DNA of 64,000 bases from Streptomyces sp. NRRL F-5126 (GCF_000721265.1 NZ_JOFZ01000005.1:1-64000), one strand, 5' to 3'; positions 24,731 to 33,712 are shown, numbered from the stretch's first letter. Made by a program: numbers and translations. The notes: generated by a model not told the origin, from the sequence alone.

Positions 24731-25037
24731 AGAGGAAATCGGCCTCGTCGTGCCCGCCGTACGGCCGGCCGCCGCCCTGTTCCCTCTCCCTCTCCCGCTT
24801 CCGCCGCCTGCGCCGGGCCCGCTCCGCCGCCTCGGCCGCGAGCGCCGCCCTGGACGCCACATGGATCGGCAGCAGGCTCAGCCCCCAGCCGCCCACGACG
24901 ACCGCCTTCACCACCGTCTCCGCGTGCTCGGGCGCGAGCACCAGCCGTGCCACCGCCCACCACCAGGCGCCGCCGAGTACGAGTGCCGATACGACGGCCG
25001 GTATGCGGGCCGGTACGAGAGCTCCATGCCTGGCCAT
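24729..25037 (-). CDS. Small two-helix membrane protein of unknown function
   Basis: A 102-residue protein with two hydrophobic segments (about residues 10-34 and 40-60), then a highly charged Arg/Glu tail (RARRRRRKREREREQ) and a C-terminal GGHDEADFL. I do not recognise the family. Codon use is GC3-rich like the neighbours. ATG at 25037 is followed directly by the first membrane segment. The gene ends inside a strong bidirectional hairpin. Confidence 0.65.
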   Translation of the reverse strand: MARHGALVPARIPAVVSALVLGGAWWWAVARLVLAPEHAETVVKAVVVGGWGLSLLPIHVASRAALAAEAAERARRRRRKREREREQGGGRPYGGHDEADFL

Positions 25038-25119
25038 GGCTGCCTCCTCCGGGCGGTACCCGCCGAGTCGCCCGCTCTCGCAGTCTGCCCCTGCGTGTCG
25101 GGCGCCGCATCCACGCGGG

Positions 25120-25992
25120 TCAGGCGGCGAGCAGCGCCATGTCCTCCTCGGTCAGCGAGAGCTGCGCCGAGGCCATGTTCTCCTCCAGGTGTGCGAGCGA
25201 GGCGGTGCCCGGGATCTGCACGACGGAGGGCGAGCGCGCCAGTCCCCAGGCGATCGCGACCTGGTGCTCCGTGGCGCCGTGCCGCTCCGCGACCTTGCGC
25301 AGGGCCGCGTCGGAGAGGGAGCCGCCCGAGCCGCCGAGCGCGAAGAACGGCACGAAAGCGATGCCGGCGGCCGCGCACGTGTCGACCAGTGCGTCGTCGT
25401 CCTGGTCGAGCACGCCGTAGCGGTTCTGCACGGCGGCCACAGGCGCGATGGCCCGGGCCTCGGCGAGCTGCGCGGCCGTCACGTTGCTCACGCCCAGGTG
25501 CCGGATCAGGCCCTCGTCGCGCAGCCGCGAGAGCGCGGCGAAACGCTCGCCGAGCGGGGCGCCGTTGGACCCGCTGAGCCTGCCCACCCGCAGGTAGACC
25601 AGGTCGAGGGCGTCCAGGCCCAAGTCCTTGAGGTTCTGCCGCACCGCGGCGCGCAACTGGCCGGGGCCCGCCTCGCCGACCATCTCGCCGTCCTCATTGC
25701 GGAGGGGACCGACCTTGGTGGCGATGGACAGGCCCTCCGGGTAGGGGTGGAGGGCGCGGCGCAGGATGTCGTTGGCGCGGACGCCGCCGGCCGAGAAGTA
25801 GAAGGCGGCGGTGTCGATGTGGAGGGCGCCGAGCTCCACCGCGCGCCGGGCGACGGCCGCCGACTGCGCGGGGGAGCGAGCGGGCCCGCCCACGGGTCCT
25901 GGAAGCTGCATCGCGCCGAAGCCGAGGCGCGGAACGGTGAGGGTGCCGCCGAGGGCGAAGGTGGTGTCCGTGCCGCGTGGTGCGCTTGACAT
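25120..25992 (-). CDS. Aldo/keto reductase family protein
   Basis: A 290-residue TIM-barrel oxidoreductase. The strand motifs of the family are present: [19 protein letters not shown] (Asp and Tyr of the tetrad), IATKVGP (Lys), [10 protein letters not shown] and [13 protein letters not shown] (NADPH binding). The fourth tetrad residue, normally His in a YLHR-type motif, reads YLRVG here, so activity or substrate range may be altered. ATG at 25992 is preferred over an in-frame TTG at 25995. It is divergent from recA, and an SOS-box-like site lies 7 bp upstream of its start. Confidence 0.85.
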   Translation of the reverse strand: MSSAPRGTDTTFALGGTLTVPRLGFGAMQLPGPVGGPARSPAQSAAVARRAVELGALHIDTAAFYFSAGGVRANDILRRALHPYPEGLSIATKVGPLRNEDGEMVGEAGPGQLRAAVRQNLKDLGLDALDLVYLRVGRLSGSNGAPLGERFAALSRLRDEGLIRHLGVSNVTAAQLAEARAIAPVAAVQNRYGVLDQDDDALVDTCAAAGIAFVPFFALGGSGGSLSDAALRKVAERHGATEHQVAIAWGLARSPSVVQIPGTASLAHLEENMASAQLSLTEEDMALLAA

Positions 25993-25999
25993 CAAAATC

Positions 26000-26011
26000 G
26001 AACATCCATTC
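26000..26011. promoter_or_regulatory. SOS-box-like site between the aldo/keto reductase and recA
   Basis: GAACATCCATTC, extended as TCGAAC at the left, matches GAAC-N4-GTTC with one mismatch. It lies 44 bp upstream of the recA -35-like element and only 7 bp from the divergent aldo/keto reductase start. I recall the same sequence being described upstream of Streptomyces recA. Confidence 0.6.
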
Positions 26012-26055
26012 TCATGAGGGTCGGGGGAACGAGGGTGGGAGGCGTGGCGGGCCCA

Positions 26056-26078
26056 TTGTCAGTGGCAGGCGATAGCGT
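26056..26078 (+). promoter_or_regulatory. PafBC-type (RecA-NDp) promoter of recA
   Basis: TTGTCAGTG (26056-26064), 8 nt, TAGCGT (26073-26078): the LexA-independent DNA-damage promoter form known from mycobacterial and streptomycete recA. The start codon is 43 nt downstream of the -10. Confidence 0.85.
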
Positions 26079-26121
26079 CATTGACGTGAAGCGATCGACT
26101 CAAGCAAATCGGGTGGAACCC

Positions 26122-27270
26122 ATGGCAGGTACGGACCGCGAGAAGGCGCTGGACGCCGCGCTCGCGCAGATTGAGCGGCAGTTCGGCAAGGGCGCGGTGA
26201 TGCGCCTGGGCGAGCGGCCGAACGAGCCGGTCGAGGTCATCCCCACGGGGTCGACCGCGCTGGATGTCGCCCTCGGCGTCGGCGGGCTGCCCCGCGGGCG
26301 CGTGGTGGAGGTGTACGGCCCCGAGTCCTCCGGCAAGACGACCCTCACGCTGCACGCGGTGGCGAACGCCCAGCGCGCGGGCGGAGCGGTGGCCTTCGTG
26401 GACGCGGAGCACGCGCTCGACCCCGAGTACGCGAAGAAGCTCGGCGTCGACATCGACAACCTGATCCTCTCCCAGCCGGACAACGGCGAGCAGGCGCTGG
26501 AAATCGTGGACATGCTGGTCCGCTCCGGCGCGCTCGACCTGATCGTCATCGACTCCGTCGCCGCGCTCGTACCGCGCGCGGAGATCGAGGGCGAGATGGG
26601 CGACTCGCACGTGGGCCTCCAGGCCCGGTTGATGAGCCAGGCGCTGCGGAAGATCACCAGCGCGCTCAACCAGTCGAAGACGACGGCCATCTTCATCAAC
26701 CAGCTCCGCGAGAAGATCGGCGTCATGTTCGGCTCCCCGGAGACCACGACGGGTGGCCGCGCGCTCAAGTTCTACGCGTCGGTGCGTCTCGACATCCGGC
26801 GCATCGAGACCCTGAAGGACGGCACGGAGGCCGTCGGCAACCGCACGCGCGTCAAGGTGGTCAAGAACAAGGTCGCGCCCCCCTTCAAGCAGGCCGAGTT
26901 CGACATCCTCTACGGGCAGGGCATCAGCCGCGAGGGCGGCCTGATCGACATGGGCGTGGAGCACGGCTTCGTGCGCAAGGCCGGCGCCTGGTACACGTAC
27001 GAGGGCGACCAGCTCGGCCAGGGCAAGGAGAACGCGCGCAACTTCCTGAAGGACAACCCCGACCTGGCGAACGAGATCGAGAAGAAGATCCTCGAGAAGC
27101 TGGGCGTCGGCGTCAGGCCCGAGGAGGCGGCGAGCGAGACCACGGCTGACGGCACGCCCGCCCCGGCGGCCGAAGGCGCCAAGGCGGTGCCCGCGCCCGC
27201 CGCGGCGGTCCCGGCGACCGCGTCCACGGGCAAGGCCAAGGCGGCCAAGGCCGCCGCCGGCAAGAACTAG
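26122..27270 (+). CDS. recA: Recombinase RecA
   Basis: A 382-residue recombinase, central to homologous recombination and LexA cleavage. Walker A GPESSGKT spans residues 66-73; [26 protein letters not shown] covers Walker B and loop L1; the conserved [21 protein letters not shown] follows. The C-terminal tail is a long Ala/Pro/Lys stretch ending [12 protein letters not shown], usual for Streptomyces. ATG at 26122 follows GGTGGA and begins [11 protein letters not shown] as in orthologues; upstream in-frame starts would begin before the promoter. recX follows 6 bp after the stop. Confidence 0.97.
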   Translation: MAGTDREKALDAALAQIERQFGKGAVMRLGERPNEPVEVIPTGSTALDVALGVGGLPRGRVVEVYGPESSGKTTLTLHAVANAQRAGGAVAFVDAEHALDPEYAKKLGVDIDNLILSQPDNGEQALEIVDMLVRSGALDLIVIDSVAALVPRAEIEGEMGDSHVGLQARLMSQALRKITSALNQSKTTAIFINQLREKIGVMFGSPETTTGGRALKFYASVRLDIRRIETLKDGTEAVGNRTRVKVVKNKVAPPFKQAEFDILYGQGISREGGLIDMGVEHGFVRKAGAWYTYEGDQLGQGKENARNFLKDNPDLANEIEKKILEKLGVGVRPEEAASETTADGTPAPAAEGAKAVPAPAAAVPATASTGKAKAAKAAAGKN

Positions 27271-27276
27271 CCGTCC

Positions 27277-27897
27277 GTGCCCGAGGAGGAGCCTTCCCGT
27301 ACCGGAGCCGGGCCAAGGGCCGGGAAGCGGGGACGGACAGCAAGGCCGGGCGGCAGCTCCGACCCGTCGAGGGCCGGGCAGGAGCTGCCGCCCCAGGACC
27401 CGGCCGAGCGGGCGCGTGCCATCTGCCTGCGCCTGCTCACCGGCATGCCACGGACGCGCAAGCAGTTGGCGGACGCACTGCGCAAGCGGGAGATCCCCGA
27501 CGACGTGGCGGAAGAGGTGCTCTCCCGCTTCGAGGACGTGGGGCTGATCAACGATGCCGCGTTCGCGGACGCATGGGTGGAGTCGCGCCATCACGGCCGC
27601 GGCCTCGCCCGCCGCGCGCTCGCCAGGGAACTGCGGACGAAGGGTGTCGAGTCCGCGGTGATCGACGAGGCAGTCGGGCAGCTGGACGCGGAGCGCGAGG
27701 AGGCCACGGCACGCGAGCTGGTCGCGGCCAAGCTGCGTACGACGCGCGGCATGGACCGCGACCGCAGGCTGCGCCGTATCGTCGGCGTGCTGGCGCGCAA
27801 GGGGTACGGCCAGGGCCTGGCACTCCGGGTGGTGCGGCAGGCACTGGAGGAAGAGGGCGAGGAAACCGGGGGCCTGGACGAGGTCTTCCCGGACTGA
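27277..27897 (+). CDS. recX: RecA regulator RecX
   Basis: A 206-residue RecX protein (three-helix repeats): AICLRLLTGMPRTRKQLADALRKREIPDDVAEEVLSRFEDVGLINDAAFADAWV and the ARRALARELRTKGV repeat. RecX caps RecA filaments and limits RecA over-activity. The first 45 residues are a Pro/Gly/Ser-rich extension. GTG at 27277 lies 6 nt after the recA stop with no ribosome site, implying coupling to recA translation; the true start could be further in. Confidence 0.9.
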   Translation: MPEEEPSRTGAGPRAGKRGRTARPGGSSDPSRAGQELPPQDPAERARAICLRLLTGMPRTRKQLADALRKREIPDDVAEEVLSRFEDVGLINDAAFADAWVESRHHGRGLARRALARELRTKGVESAVIDEAVGQLDAEREEATARELVAAKLRTTRGMDRDRRLRRIVGVLARKGYGQGLALRVVRQALEEEGEETGGLDEVFPD

Positions 27898-27935
27898 CCC
27901 GTCCGGGTGCGGGCCACCGGCCCGGGCATGACCGC

Positions 27936-27956
27936 CCCGGTCACCGTCCGACCGGG
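27936..27956. terminator. Hairpin between convergent recX and rhodanese genes
   Basis: CCCGGTC / GACCGGG with a 7-nt loop, overlapping the stop codon of the minus-strand gene. It is short but well placed in the 43-bp convergent gap. Confidence 0.4.
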
Positions 27957-28336
27957 AGCCCCTCCGCGCGCCAGGCCTGGAAGCCGCCCTCCAGGTCCGT
28001 CGCCCGGTGCAGGCCCAGTTGGCGCAGTGACGCCGCGGCCAGCGACGACGCGTAGCCCTCGTTGCAGATCACCACGACCCGGCGGCCGTGGTCCGTCGCC
28101 TCCGGGATCTTGTGGCTGCCCTGCGGGTCCAGGCGCCACTCCAGCTCGTTGCGCTCGATCAGCACCGCCCCCGGGATCACGCCGTCCCGCTCGCGCTGCA
28201 GCTGGTAGCGGATGTCCACGAGCAGCGCGCCGTTCTCCGCGGCCCGCTGCGCGGCGCGTGGCCCGAGCCTGTCGAGGCCGATGCGGGCGCCCGCCAGCAC
28301 GTCCTCGACGCGGGCCGGGCGCGTGGGCTCACTCAT
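27941..28336 (-). CDS. Single-domain rhodanese-like sulfurtransferase
   Basis: A 131-residue rhodanese-like protein. The active-site loop is CNEGYASS, with the catalytic Cys in VVVICNEGY. Other family marks are LLVDIRYQLQRERDGVIPGAVLIERNELEWRLDP and DLEGGFQAW. It probably handles persulfide sulfur released from cysteine catabolism. The ATG at 28336 overlaps the stop of the cysteine dioxygenase gene (ATGA), so the two are translationally coupled. The frame has an upstream GTG two codons earlier, which is less likely. Confidence 0.88.
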   Translation of the reverse strand: MSEPTRPARVEDVLAGARIGLDRLGPRAAQRAAENGALLVDIRYQLQRERDGVIPGAVLIERNELEWRLDPQGSHKIPEATDHGRRVVVICNEGYASSLAAASLRQLGLHRATDLEGGFQAWRAEGLPVGR

Positions 28337-28905
28337 CGCCACTCCTGGGGAAGTTCGACCTCTTCGAGCCGCAGCACCGGTCCCGTTCTGCTGTAACGGC
28401 GCATCAGCGGCAACGGCGGATAATACGCGTGGACCGAGACGGAATGGCGCTCATCCGAGACGTTGCGCACCTCGTGCACATGGTGTTCGCCGAACGCCCG
28501 CGCGTCGCCCGTCCCGAGGACGCGGTGCCGGTCCACGCCCTCGGCGAGTTCCAGCGTCTTCCACCCCTCGGTGGGCAGCCGGGCCGCGAGCGAATCCTCC
28601 GTCAGCGCCCCCGCCGCCGTGGCGAAAGCGCCGTACGACCCTCCGTGGTCGTGCCATCCGGTGCCCGTGCCGGGCGGCCACCCGATCAGCCACGCCTCGC
28701 TGCCGCCGGGACCTTCCAGGCGCAGCCACGTACGGTCCTCCGGGTCGAGGGGCAGGGACGCGACGAGCCCCGCGTCGCCGGCCGCGGCCCGGGCGAAGGC
28801 CAGCAGCTCAGCGGGAGAGGGCCCGCCCGGCCGAGCGGGCAGCGAGGACTCGTCGGAAGCGGGATCGTGCGGGCGAGCGGGGAGGGATGAAGCGGAAACA
28901 GACAT
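28333..28905 (-). CDS. Cysteine dioxygenase family protein (cupin)
   Basis: A 190-residue cupin of the bacterial cysteine dioxygenase family, which oxidises L-cysteine to cysteine sulfinate with Fe(II) and O2. The first cupin motif is GTGWHDHGGSYGAF, giving two metal His, and the third His is in EHHVHEVRN. The N-terminal 30 residues are low-complexity and contain a repeated SSLPARP. It is coupled to a rhodanese downstream. A leader peptide with a Cys-Val-Cys triplet lies 115 nt upstream on the same strand, which suggests cysteine-responsive attenuation. Confidence 0.87.
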   Translation of the reverse strand: MSVSASSLPARPHDPASDESSLPARPGGPSPAELLAFARAAAGDAGLVASLPLDPEDRTWLRLEGPGGSEAWLIGWPPGTGTGWHDHGGSYGAFATAAGALTEDSLAARLPTEGWKTLELAEGVDRHRVLGTGDARAFGEHHVHEVRNVSDERHSVSVHAYYPPLPLMRRYSRTGPVLRLEEVELPQEWR

Positions 28906-29020
28906 GGAGCGCCGTCCTGACGTGGTTCGCGGGTACGCGCGGCCGCCGCGCCCGGGCGCCCGGCCGGAACAGGGCAGGGCGCGGCGCGGCTGAGGTGCGC
29001 GGAGGAAATGAGAAGGCGAA
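28906..29020 (-). promoter_or_regulatory. Putative attenuator region between leader peptide and cysteine dioxygenase
   Basis: A 115-nt untranslated stretch between the leader-peptide stop and the dioxygenase start. It has several GC-rich self-complementary segments (around 28945-28995 on the plus strand, with CGCGGCCGCCGCG and GGGCGCCCGG type blocks), enough for alternative hairpins. I could not fold it, so the structure is inferred. Confidence 0.4.
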
Positions 29021-29107
29021 TCAGCGGGACGGGCGACACACGCAGCCCGCGTAGCGGACGAGGTCCATGTGGACCCTCCGCCACAGGTGTACGCGGGTGC
29101 CGGTCAT
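29021..29107 (-). CDS. Cysteine-containing leader peptide upstream of cysteine dioxygenase
   Basis: A 28-codon ORF on the minus strand. It starts ATG at 29107 (Met-Thr-Gly-Thr-Arg), carries an HMDLVRYAGCVC core and ends Arg-Pro-Ser-Arg. The pattern of Arg/His followed by HxDL-R and Cys near the C-terminus fits the short 'putative leader peptide' family of Streptomyces sulfur genes. In mycobacteria Cys-codon-rich leaderless small ORFs attenuate downstream sulfur genes. A promoter-like TTGACC-N17-TGTACT ends 7 nt before the ATG, so the message should be leaderless. The Cys codons fall 4-6 codons before the stop. Confidence 0.65.
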   Translation of the reverse strand: MTGTRVHLWRRVHMDLVRYAGCVCRPSR

Positions 29108-29114
29108 GTTGCGG

Positions 29115-29143
29115 AGTACACCACGGGGGCGGACCCGGGTCAA
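29115..29143 (-). promoter_or_regulatory. Promoter of the leader peptide / cysteine dioxygenase operon
   Basis: On the minus strand TTGACC (29143-29138), 17 nt, TGTACT (29120-29115), then 7 nt to the ATG at 29107. The -35 overlaps the last codons of the upstream monooxygenase gene. Confidence 0.55.
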
Positions 29144-30744
29144 TTGACGTTCGCGGTGCGGTCCCCGGCGCTCGTGGCGGCACTTGAGGGAGCACCGCCA
29201 CGAGCCGCGTCCGCCGCCGCGCGCAGCTCCCGCGGGTGCACGCCGCCGAACGCCGCGACGAGATGGCCGTCGGGGCGCACGAGCAGCACGTCGTGCGCGG
29301 ACGCCCCCGGGTAGCCCTCCGCCACCAGCAGCTCGGCGTCCGCCGGCAGCTCCTCGACTGCGGCGGCGAGGCGCGGCATCACGCCGGCCTTCAGCCAGTG
29401 CCGCCTGTCCCACACCGCCGTGCCGGGCGCCACCAGCACGACCAGCAGCCTGCCACGGCCCAGCCGGTCGCGCAGCCTTCCCGCGGTGCCCTCGGGTGTG
29501 GTCACCCGGACGTCCGTGACCGGTGCGCCCACCGCCGTGCCGACCGAGGCCGCGCCCTGCCCGTGCTCCGCGGCGAGCGGCGAGTTCGGGTATGCGGGAG
29601 GCGCGCCCAGCGGCCCCTGGCCCAGGTGCCCGTCCGCGAGCAGCGTGTCGCGTCCGCCGGCGGATCCGGGCAGCAGGCCGCGCAGGCCACCGCCACCGCG
29701 CAGTATCGGCAGCGACTGGTCCGCGGCGCGCAGCCGTGCGGCGACCGCCGTGCGCCGCTCGGCCTGGTAGCTCGCGAGAAGTGTCTCCGTCGCGCCGTGG
29801 TGCCACGCGAGTGCCAGCTTCCACGCGAGGTTGTCGACGTCCCTGATGCCCTCGTCGAGGCCTTGCGTTCCGGCCGCGCCGAGGAGGTGCGCCGCGTCGC
29901 CCGCGAGGAACGCGCGATCGGCGCGCCACCGCTGCGCGAGCCGGTGGTGCAGGGTGTGGACGCCGGTGTCGAGCAGTTCGTAGGGCGGCGTCTCGCCGCA
30001 CCAGCCCCCCAGCGCCTCACGCACGCGAGTCACCAGCGCGTCCGGCGTGACCAGGTCGCCGCGGGCCGGCAGCAGCCAGTCGAGCCGCCAGGCGCCGCCG
30101 GGCAGCGGCCGTGCGGCGACCTCCTCGCCGCCGGTGCGCCACGGCGGCTGCCGGTGGAGCACCGCCTCGCGCGGCCACGGCAGCTCGGCGCGCAGCGCGG
30201 CCACCGCGTACCGCTCCACCGCCGTGCGGCCGGGGAACCGTACGCCGAGCAGCTTGCGCACCGTGGACCTCGCGCCGTCGCACCCCACCAGGTAGCTGCC
30301 GCGCCAGTAGGCCGTGCCCGGGCCCTTGATATGGGCGGTGACGCCGTCGCGGTCCTGTTCCAAAGAGTCCAGGCGGCTGTTCGTGACGACCTTCACGAGG
30401 GACGTCTTCCCGATGGCCTCGCGCAGCCCGCGGCCGAGCGCGTGCTGCGCGATGTGCAGGGGCGACGGGAACCCCTCGACGGAGAGCGGCAGCCGGCGCA
30501 CCGGCTGCTTGCGCCGCATCAGCCGCCAGCCGTCCCATCTGGCGCCCTCGTCACCGAGCGTGGTGCAGCCGAGCCGGGCCGCCAGCGCCGCGGTGTCCGG
30601 CCTGAGCACGACCGTGCGCGCCGCGCGCCGCTCGTCCTCGCCCCCGCTCTCGTCGAGGACCACGGAGGGGACCTCCTGGGCCGCCAGGGCCAGGGCCAGA
30701 GTGAGCCCCACGGGGCCGGCGCCGACGACGATCACCGGGTCCAC
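29140..30744 (-). CDS. FAD-dependent aromatic monooxygenase-like protein
   Basis: A 534-residue flavoprotein of the PHBH/phenol hydroxylase class. Motifs: Rossmann GAGPVGL at residues 8-14, LVGCDGARSTVRKLLG (DG motif) and FLAGDAAHLLGAAGTQGLDEGIRDVDNLAWKLAL (second FAD motif). A thioredoxin-like C-terminal domain (about 410-520) is usual for this group. Substrate unknown; neighbours give no pathway. GTG/ATG choice: the protein starts MDPVIVVGAGP directly at the FAD strand. The gene ends inside the promoter of the next operon on the same strand. Confidence 0.85.
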   Translation of the reverse strand: MDPVIVVGAGPVGLTLALALAAQEVPSVVLDESGGEDERRAARTVVLRPDTAALAARLGCTTLGDEGARWDGWRLMRRKQPVRRLPLSVEGFPSPLHIAQHALGRGLREAIGKTSLVKVVTNSRLDSLEQDRDGVTAHIKGPGTAYWRGSYLVGCDGARSTVRKLLGVRFPGRTAVERYAVAALRAELPWPREAVLHRQPPWRTGGEEVAARPLPGGAWRLDWLLPARGDLVTPDALVTRVREALGGWCGETPPYELLDTGVHTLHHRLAQRWRADRAFLAGDAAHLLGAAGTQGLDEGIRDVDNLAWKLALAWHHGATETLLASYQAERRTAVAARLRAADQSLPILRGGGGLRGLLPGSAGGRDTLLADGHLGQGPLGAPPAYPNSPLAAEHGQGAASVGTAVGAPVTDVRVTTPEGTAGRLRDRLGRGRLLVVLVAPGTAVWDRRHWLKAGVMPRLAAAVEELPADAELLVAEGYPGASAHDVLLVRPDGHLVAAFGGVHPRELRAAADAARGGAPSSAATSAGDRTANVN

Positions 30745-30967
30745 GGGGCCGCCCCTCGGGCCCGTGCGGTCGTGCGGTCAATGGCGGCAGCCGTCCGGTG
30801 CGTGATCACAGAACGCATGCAACCGACTCGGGGTTCCCGCGTCAAGCGACGGCCTCGGCGGCGCGTACGGCGTCGGCCAGACCCTCGGGTGACACTCCGT
30901 CACCCGTGTCTCACCCGCCCCGTCGCCGACCGGGCGGGGAGGTCGTCGCGTGGCGAGCCCGCTGCCG

Positions 30968-31750
30968 TCAGTGGCGCAGGACCTTGGAGAGGAAGTCCTT
31001 CGCGCGGTCGCTGCGCGGCGCGGCGAAGAAGGCGTCGGCCGCGGCCTCCTCGACGATCCGGCCGTCCGCCATGAAGACGACCCGGTCCGCCGCGTACCGC
31101 GCGAAGCCCATCTCGTGCGTGACGACGATCATCGTCATGCCGTCCCGCGCCAACTGCCGCATGACGTCGAGCACCTCGCCCGTCATCTCCGGGTCGAGCG
31201 CCGACGTCGGCTCGTCGAAGAGCATGACCTTGGGGTCCATCGCGAGGGCGCGCGCGATGGCGACGCGCTGCTGCTGGCCGCCGGAGAGCCGTGCCGGGTA
31301 CGTGTCGTACGGCACGCCGACGCCCACGCGGTCGAGCAGCAGCCGCGCCTTCTCCTGAGCCGCCCCGGGGCTCACCCCGCGCACCCTGATCTGGCCGAAC
31401 GTCAGGTTCTCCAGCACGGTCTTGTGCGTGAAGAGGTTGAACGACTGGAAGACCATGCCCACGTCGGCCCTGAGCCTCGCGAGCTCCCTGCCCCCCTCGG
31501 GCAGGGGGTGGCCGTCGATGCTGACCGACCCCGAGTCGATCGCCTCCAGGCGGTTGATCGTGCGGCACAGAGTGGACTTGCCCGCGCCCGAGGGCCCGAT
31601 CACCGCGACCACCTCACCGCGCGCGACGGTCAGGTCGACGTCCTTCAGCACGTGCAGTGGACCGTAGTGCTTGTCCACGTGGTTCAGCACCACCAGGCCG
31701 TCTCCACGCACCGCCCGCCGCGGCCGCGAGGCCGCCGGCACTCCGGTCAT
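30968..31750 (-). CDS. Amino-acid ABC transporter ATP-binding protein (GluA-like)
   Basis: A 260-residue ATPase of the polar amino-acid uptake family. Walker [10 protein letters not shown], signature LSGGQQQR, Walker B VMLFDEP, H-loop VTHEMGF. It resembles GluA of the glutamate system gluABCD. In S. coelicolor the binding protein and two permeases follow gluA; here the gene is followed by 223 bp and then the monooxygenase, and no gluB, gluC or gluD is in the window. ATG at 31750 begins [10 protein letters not shown]. Either it serves permeases encoded elsewhere or the operon was truncated. Confidence 0.88.
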   Translation of the reverse strand: MTGVPAASRPRRAVRGDGLVVLNHVDKHYGPLHVLKDVDLTVARGEVVAVIGPSGAGKSTLCRTINRLEAIDSGSVSIDGHPLPEGGRELARLRADVGMVFQSFNLFTHKTVLENLTFGQIRVRGVSPGAAQEKARLLLDRVGVGVPYDTYPARLSGGQQQRVAIARALAMDPKVMLFDEPTSALDPEMTGEVLDVMRQLARDGMTMIVVTHEMGFARYAADRVVFMADGRIVEEAAADAFFAAPRSDRAKDFLSKVLRH

Positions 31751-31936
31751 CGCCGTGCTCCGTCCTCCCGGCCCCGTGGACAGTGTGGACAGTACCGGGG
31801 AAGCGTCCTCGGGCACCGGCCGCGGGTGGCGGGGAACCGTCCACCACAATGCGCCAGAATTCACTCGAACAGGGGAGGGAGGCGTCGTCGGCGCCGGGCC
31901 GGAGCCGGCGCGGACCGGCACCCCGCGCCCAGCGCC

Positions 31937-31942
31937 TACCCT
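31937..31942 (+). promoter_or_regulatory. -10 element for a leaderless miaB mRNA
   Basis: TACCCT lies 7 nt before the ATG at 31950 and no ribosome site is present. This is the same architecture as for rimO at 15140-15153. Confidence 0.5.
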
Positions 31943-31949
31943 TGTGCGC

Positions 31950-33458
31950 ATGAGCAGCAGTGACCCGAGCCAGACCGTGGGCGTCAACCGAAGCTATGCG
32001 ATTCGCACCTACGGGTGTCAGATGAACGTCCACGACTCGGAACGGCTCTCGGGGCTGCTTGAGGGCGCGGGCTACGTGCGCGCACCCGAGGGCGAGGAGG
32101 AGGCGGATGTCGTCGTGTTCAACACGTGCGCCGTCCGGGAGAACGCCGACAACAAGCTCTACGGCAACCTCGGCCGCCTCGCCCCCGCGAAGACACGCAG
32201 GCCCGGCATGCAGATCGCCGTCGGCGGCTGCCTCGCGCAGAAGGACCGCGACACGATCCTGAAGAAGGCGCCCTGGGTCGACGTCGTCTTCGGCACGCAC
32301 AACATCGGCAAGCTGCCCGTCCTCCTGGAACGCGCGCGCGTCCAGGAGGAGGCGCAGGTCGAGATCGCCGAGTCGCTGGAGGCCTTCCCCTCCACGCTGC
32401 CCACCCGCCGCGAGTCCGCGTACGCCGCGTGGGTGTCCGTCTCCGTCGGCTGCAACAACACCTGCACCTTCTGCATCGTGCCCGCGCTGCGCGGCAAGGA
32501 GAAGGACCGCAGGCCGGGCGACATCCTCGCCGAGATCGAGGCGCTGGTCGGCGAGGGTGTCTCCGAGATCACCCTGCTCGGCCAGAACGTCAACGCCTAC
32601 GGGTCCGACATCGGCGACCGGCAGGCGTTCTCGAAACTGCTGCGCGCGTGCGGCGCGATCGAGGGCCTGGAACGAGTCCGCTTCACCTCGCCCCACCCGC
32701 GCGACTTCACCGACGACGTGATCACGGCGATGGCCGAGACGCCGAACGTGATGCCGCAGCTGCACATGCCTCTCCAGTCGGGCTCGGACGCGGTGCTGCG
32801 CGCGATGCGCCGCTCGTACCGGCAGGACCGCTACCTCGGCATCATCGAGAAGGTGCGGGCCGCGATCCCGCACGCCGCGATCTCCACGGACATCATCGTG
32901 GGCTTCCCCGGCGAGACCGAGGAGGACTTCGAGCAGACGCTGCACGTCGTGCGCGAGGCACGGTTCGCGCAGGCGTTCACCTTCCAGTACTCCAAGCGGC
33001 CCGGCACACCGGCGGCCGACATGGAGGGACAGATCCCCAAGGCGACCGTTCAGGAGCGCTACGAGCGCCTGGTCGCCCTCCAGGAGGAGATCTCCTGGGA
33101 GGAGAACAAGAAGCAGGTCGGCCGCACCCTGGAGGTCATGGTCGCCGAGGGCGAGGGCCGCAAGGACGGCGAGACCCACCGCCTCTCGGGCCGCGCCGCC
33201 GACAACCGCCTCGTCCACTTCACCAGGCCGGACGAGGACGTGCGGCCCGGCGACATGGTCACCGTGGACATCAGCTATGCCGCCCCGCACCACCTGCTGG
33301 CGCAGGGCCCCGTCACGCGCGTGCGGCGCACCAGGGCGGGCGACGCATGGGAGCGCCGCACCGCGGAGCAGGCCGCGCCCCAGGGCGTCATGCTGGGCCT
33401 GCCCGGCATCGGCGTGCCGGCCCCGTTCCCCGCGGCGGAGGGCTGCGCGGCCGGCTGA
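31950..33458 (+). CDS. miaB: tRNA-2-methylthio-N6-dimethylallyladenosine synthase MiaB
   Basis: A 502-residue radical-SAM methylthiotransferase that modifies i6A37 of tRNA, downstream of MiaA. UPF0004 cysteines: TYGCQMN, NTCAVRE, GGCLAQ. Radical-SAM motif: [13 protein letters not shown] domain (about 390-455) is followed by a 40-residue C-terminal tail. It partners with miaA at 34159. The upstream in-frame extension to 31671 covers the promoter and was rejected. Confidence 0.94.
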   Translation: MSSSDPSQTVGVNRSYAIRTYGCQMNVHDSERLSGLLEGAGYVRAPEGEEEADVVVFNTCAVRENADNKLYGNLGRLAPAKTRRPGMQIAVGGCLAQKDRDTILKKAPWVDVVFGTHNIGKLPVLLERARVQEEAQVEIAESLEAFPSTLPTRRESAYAAWVSVSVGCNNTCTFCIVPALRGKEKDRRPGDILAEIEALVGEGVSEITLLGQNVNAYGSDIGDRQAFSKLLRACGAIEGLERVRFTSPHPRDFTDDVITAMAETPNVMPQLHMPLQSGSDAVLRAMRRSYRQDRYLGIIEKVRAAIPHAAISTDIIVGFPGETEEDFEQTLHVVREARFAQAFTFQYSKRPGTPAADMEGQIPKATVQERYERLVALQEEISWEENKKQVGRTLEVMVAEGEGRKDGETHRLSGRAADNRLVHFTRPDEDVRPGDMVTVDISYAAPHHLLAQGPVTRVRRTRAGDAWERRTAEQAAPQGVMLGLPGIGVPAPFPAAEGCAAG

Positions 33459-33497
33459 CGGCGAGCAGGCCGCACCCACCGCGACGCCGCGCGCGGG

Positions 33498-33712
33498 ATG
33501 CGGGCCGAAGGGTTCGACGTCTCGCTTGCCGGTGCGCCGGCCGCGCAGCACGCCGCCGCGCCCCCGCCGACTCGGCGCTCGGCTCGCGAGCCGACGTGCG
33601 CGGGGAGCGCCTTGACGCCCTCGCGGGGCTGCCGAGGGCGCGGGCCCCGCGAGGCAGGCCGCCGTACGACGAGGCGCCCTGCGGCGTCGGCTGCATCGTC
33701 GCGGCCCGATGG
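33498..33712 (+). pseudogene. Decayed class III extradiol dioxygenase-like gene (C-terminal remnant)
   Basis: No intact gene fills the 337-bp gap between miaB and the minus-strand gene at 33796. In one plus frame (33569-33712) the text LAGLPRARAPRG...YDEAPCGVGCIVAAR closely resembles the C-terminus I know for the extradiol-dioxygenase-like protein beside miaA in Streptomyces (YDEAPYGVGYLVAAW). A start-like segment MRAEGFDVSLAGAP at 33498 is in a different frame. The frame then runs on without the expected stop. This suggests deletion plus frameshift. It is based on family memory, not alignment. Confidence 0.4.
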
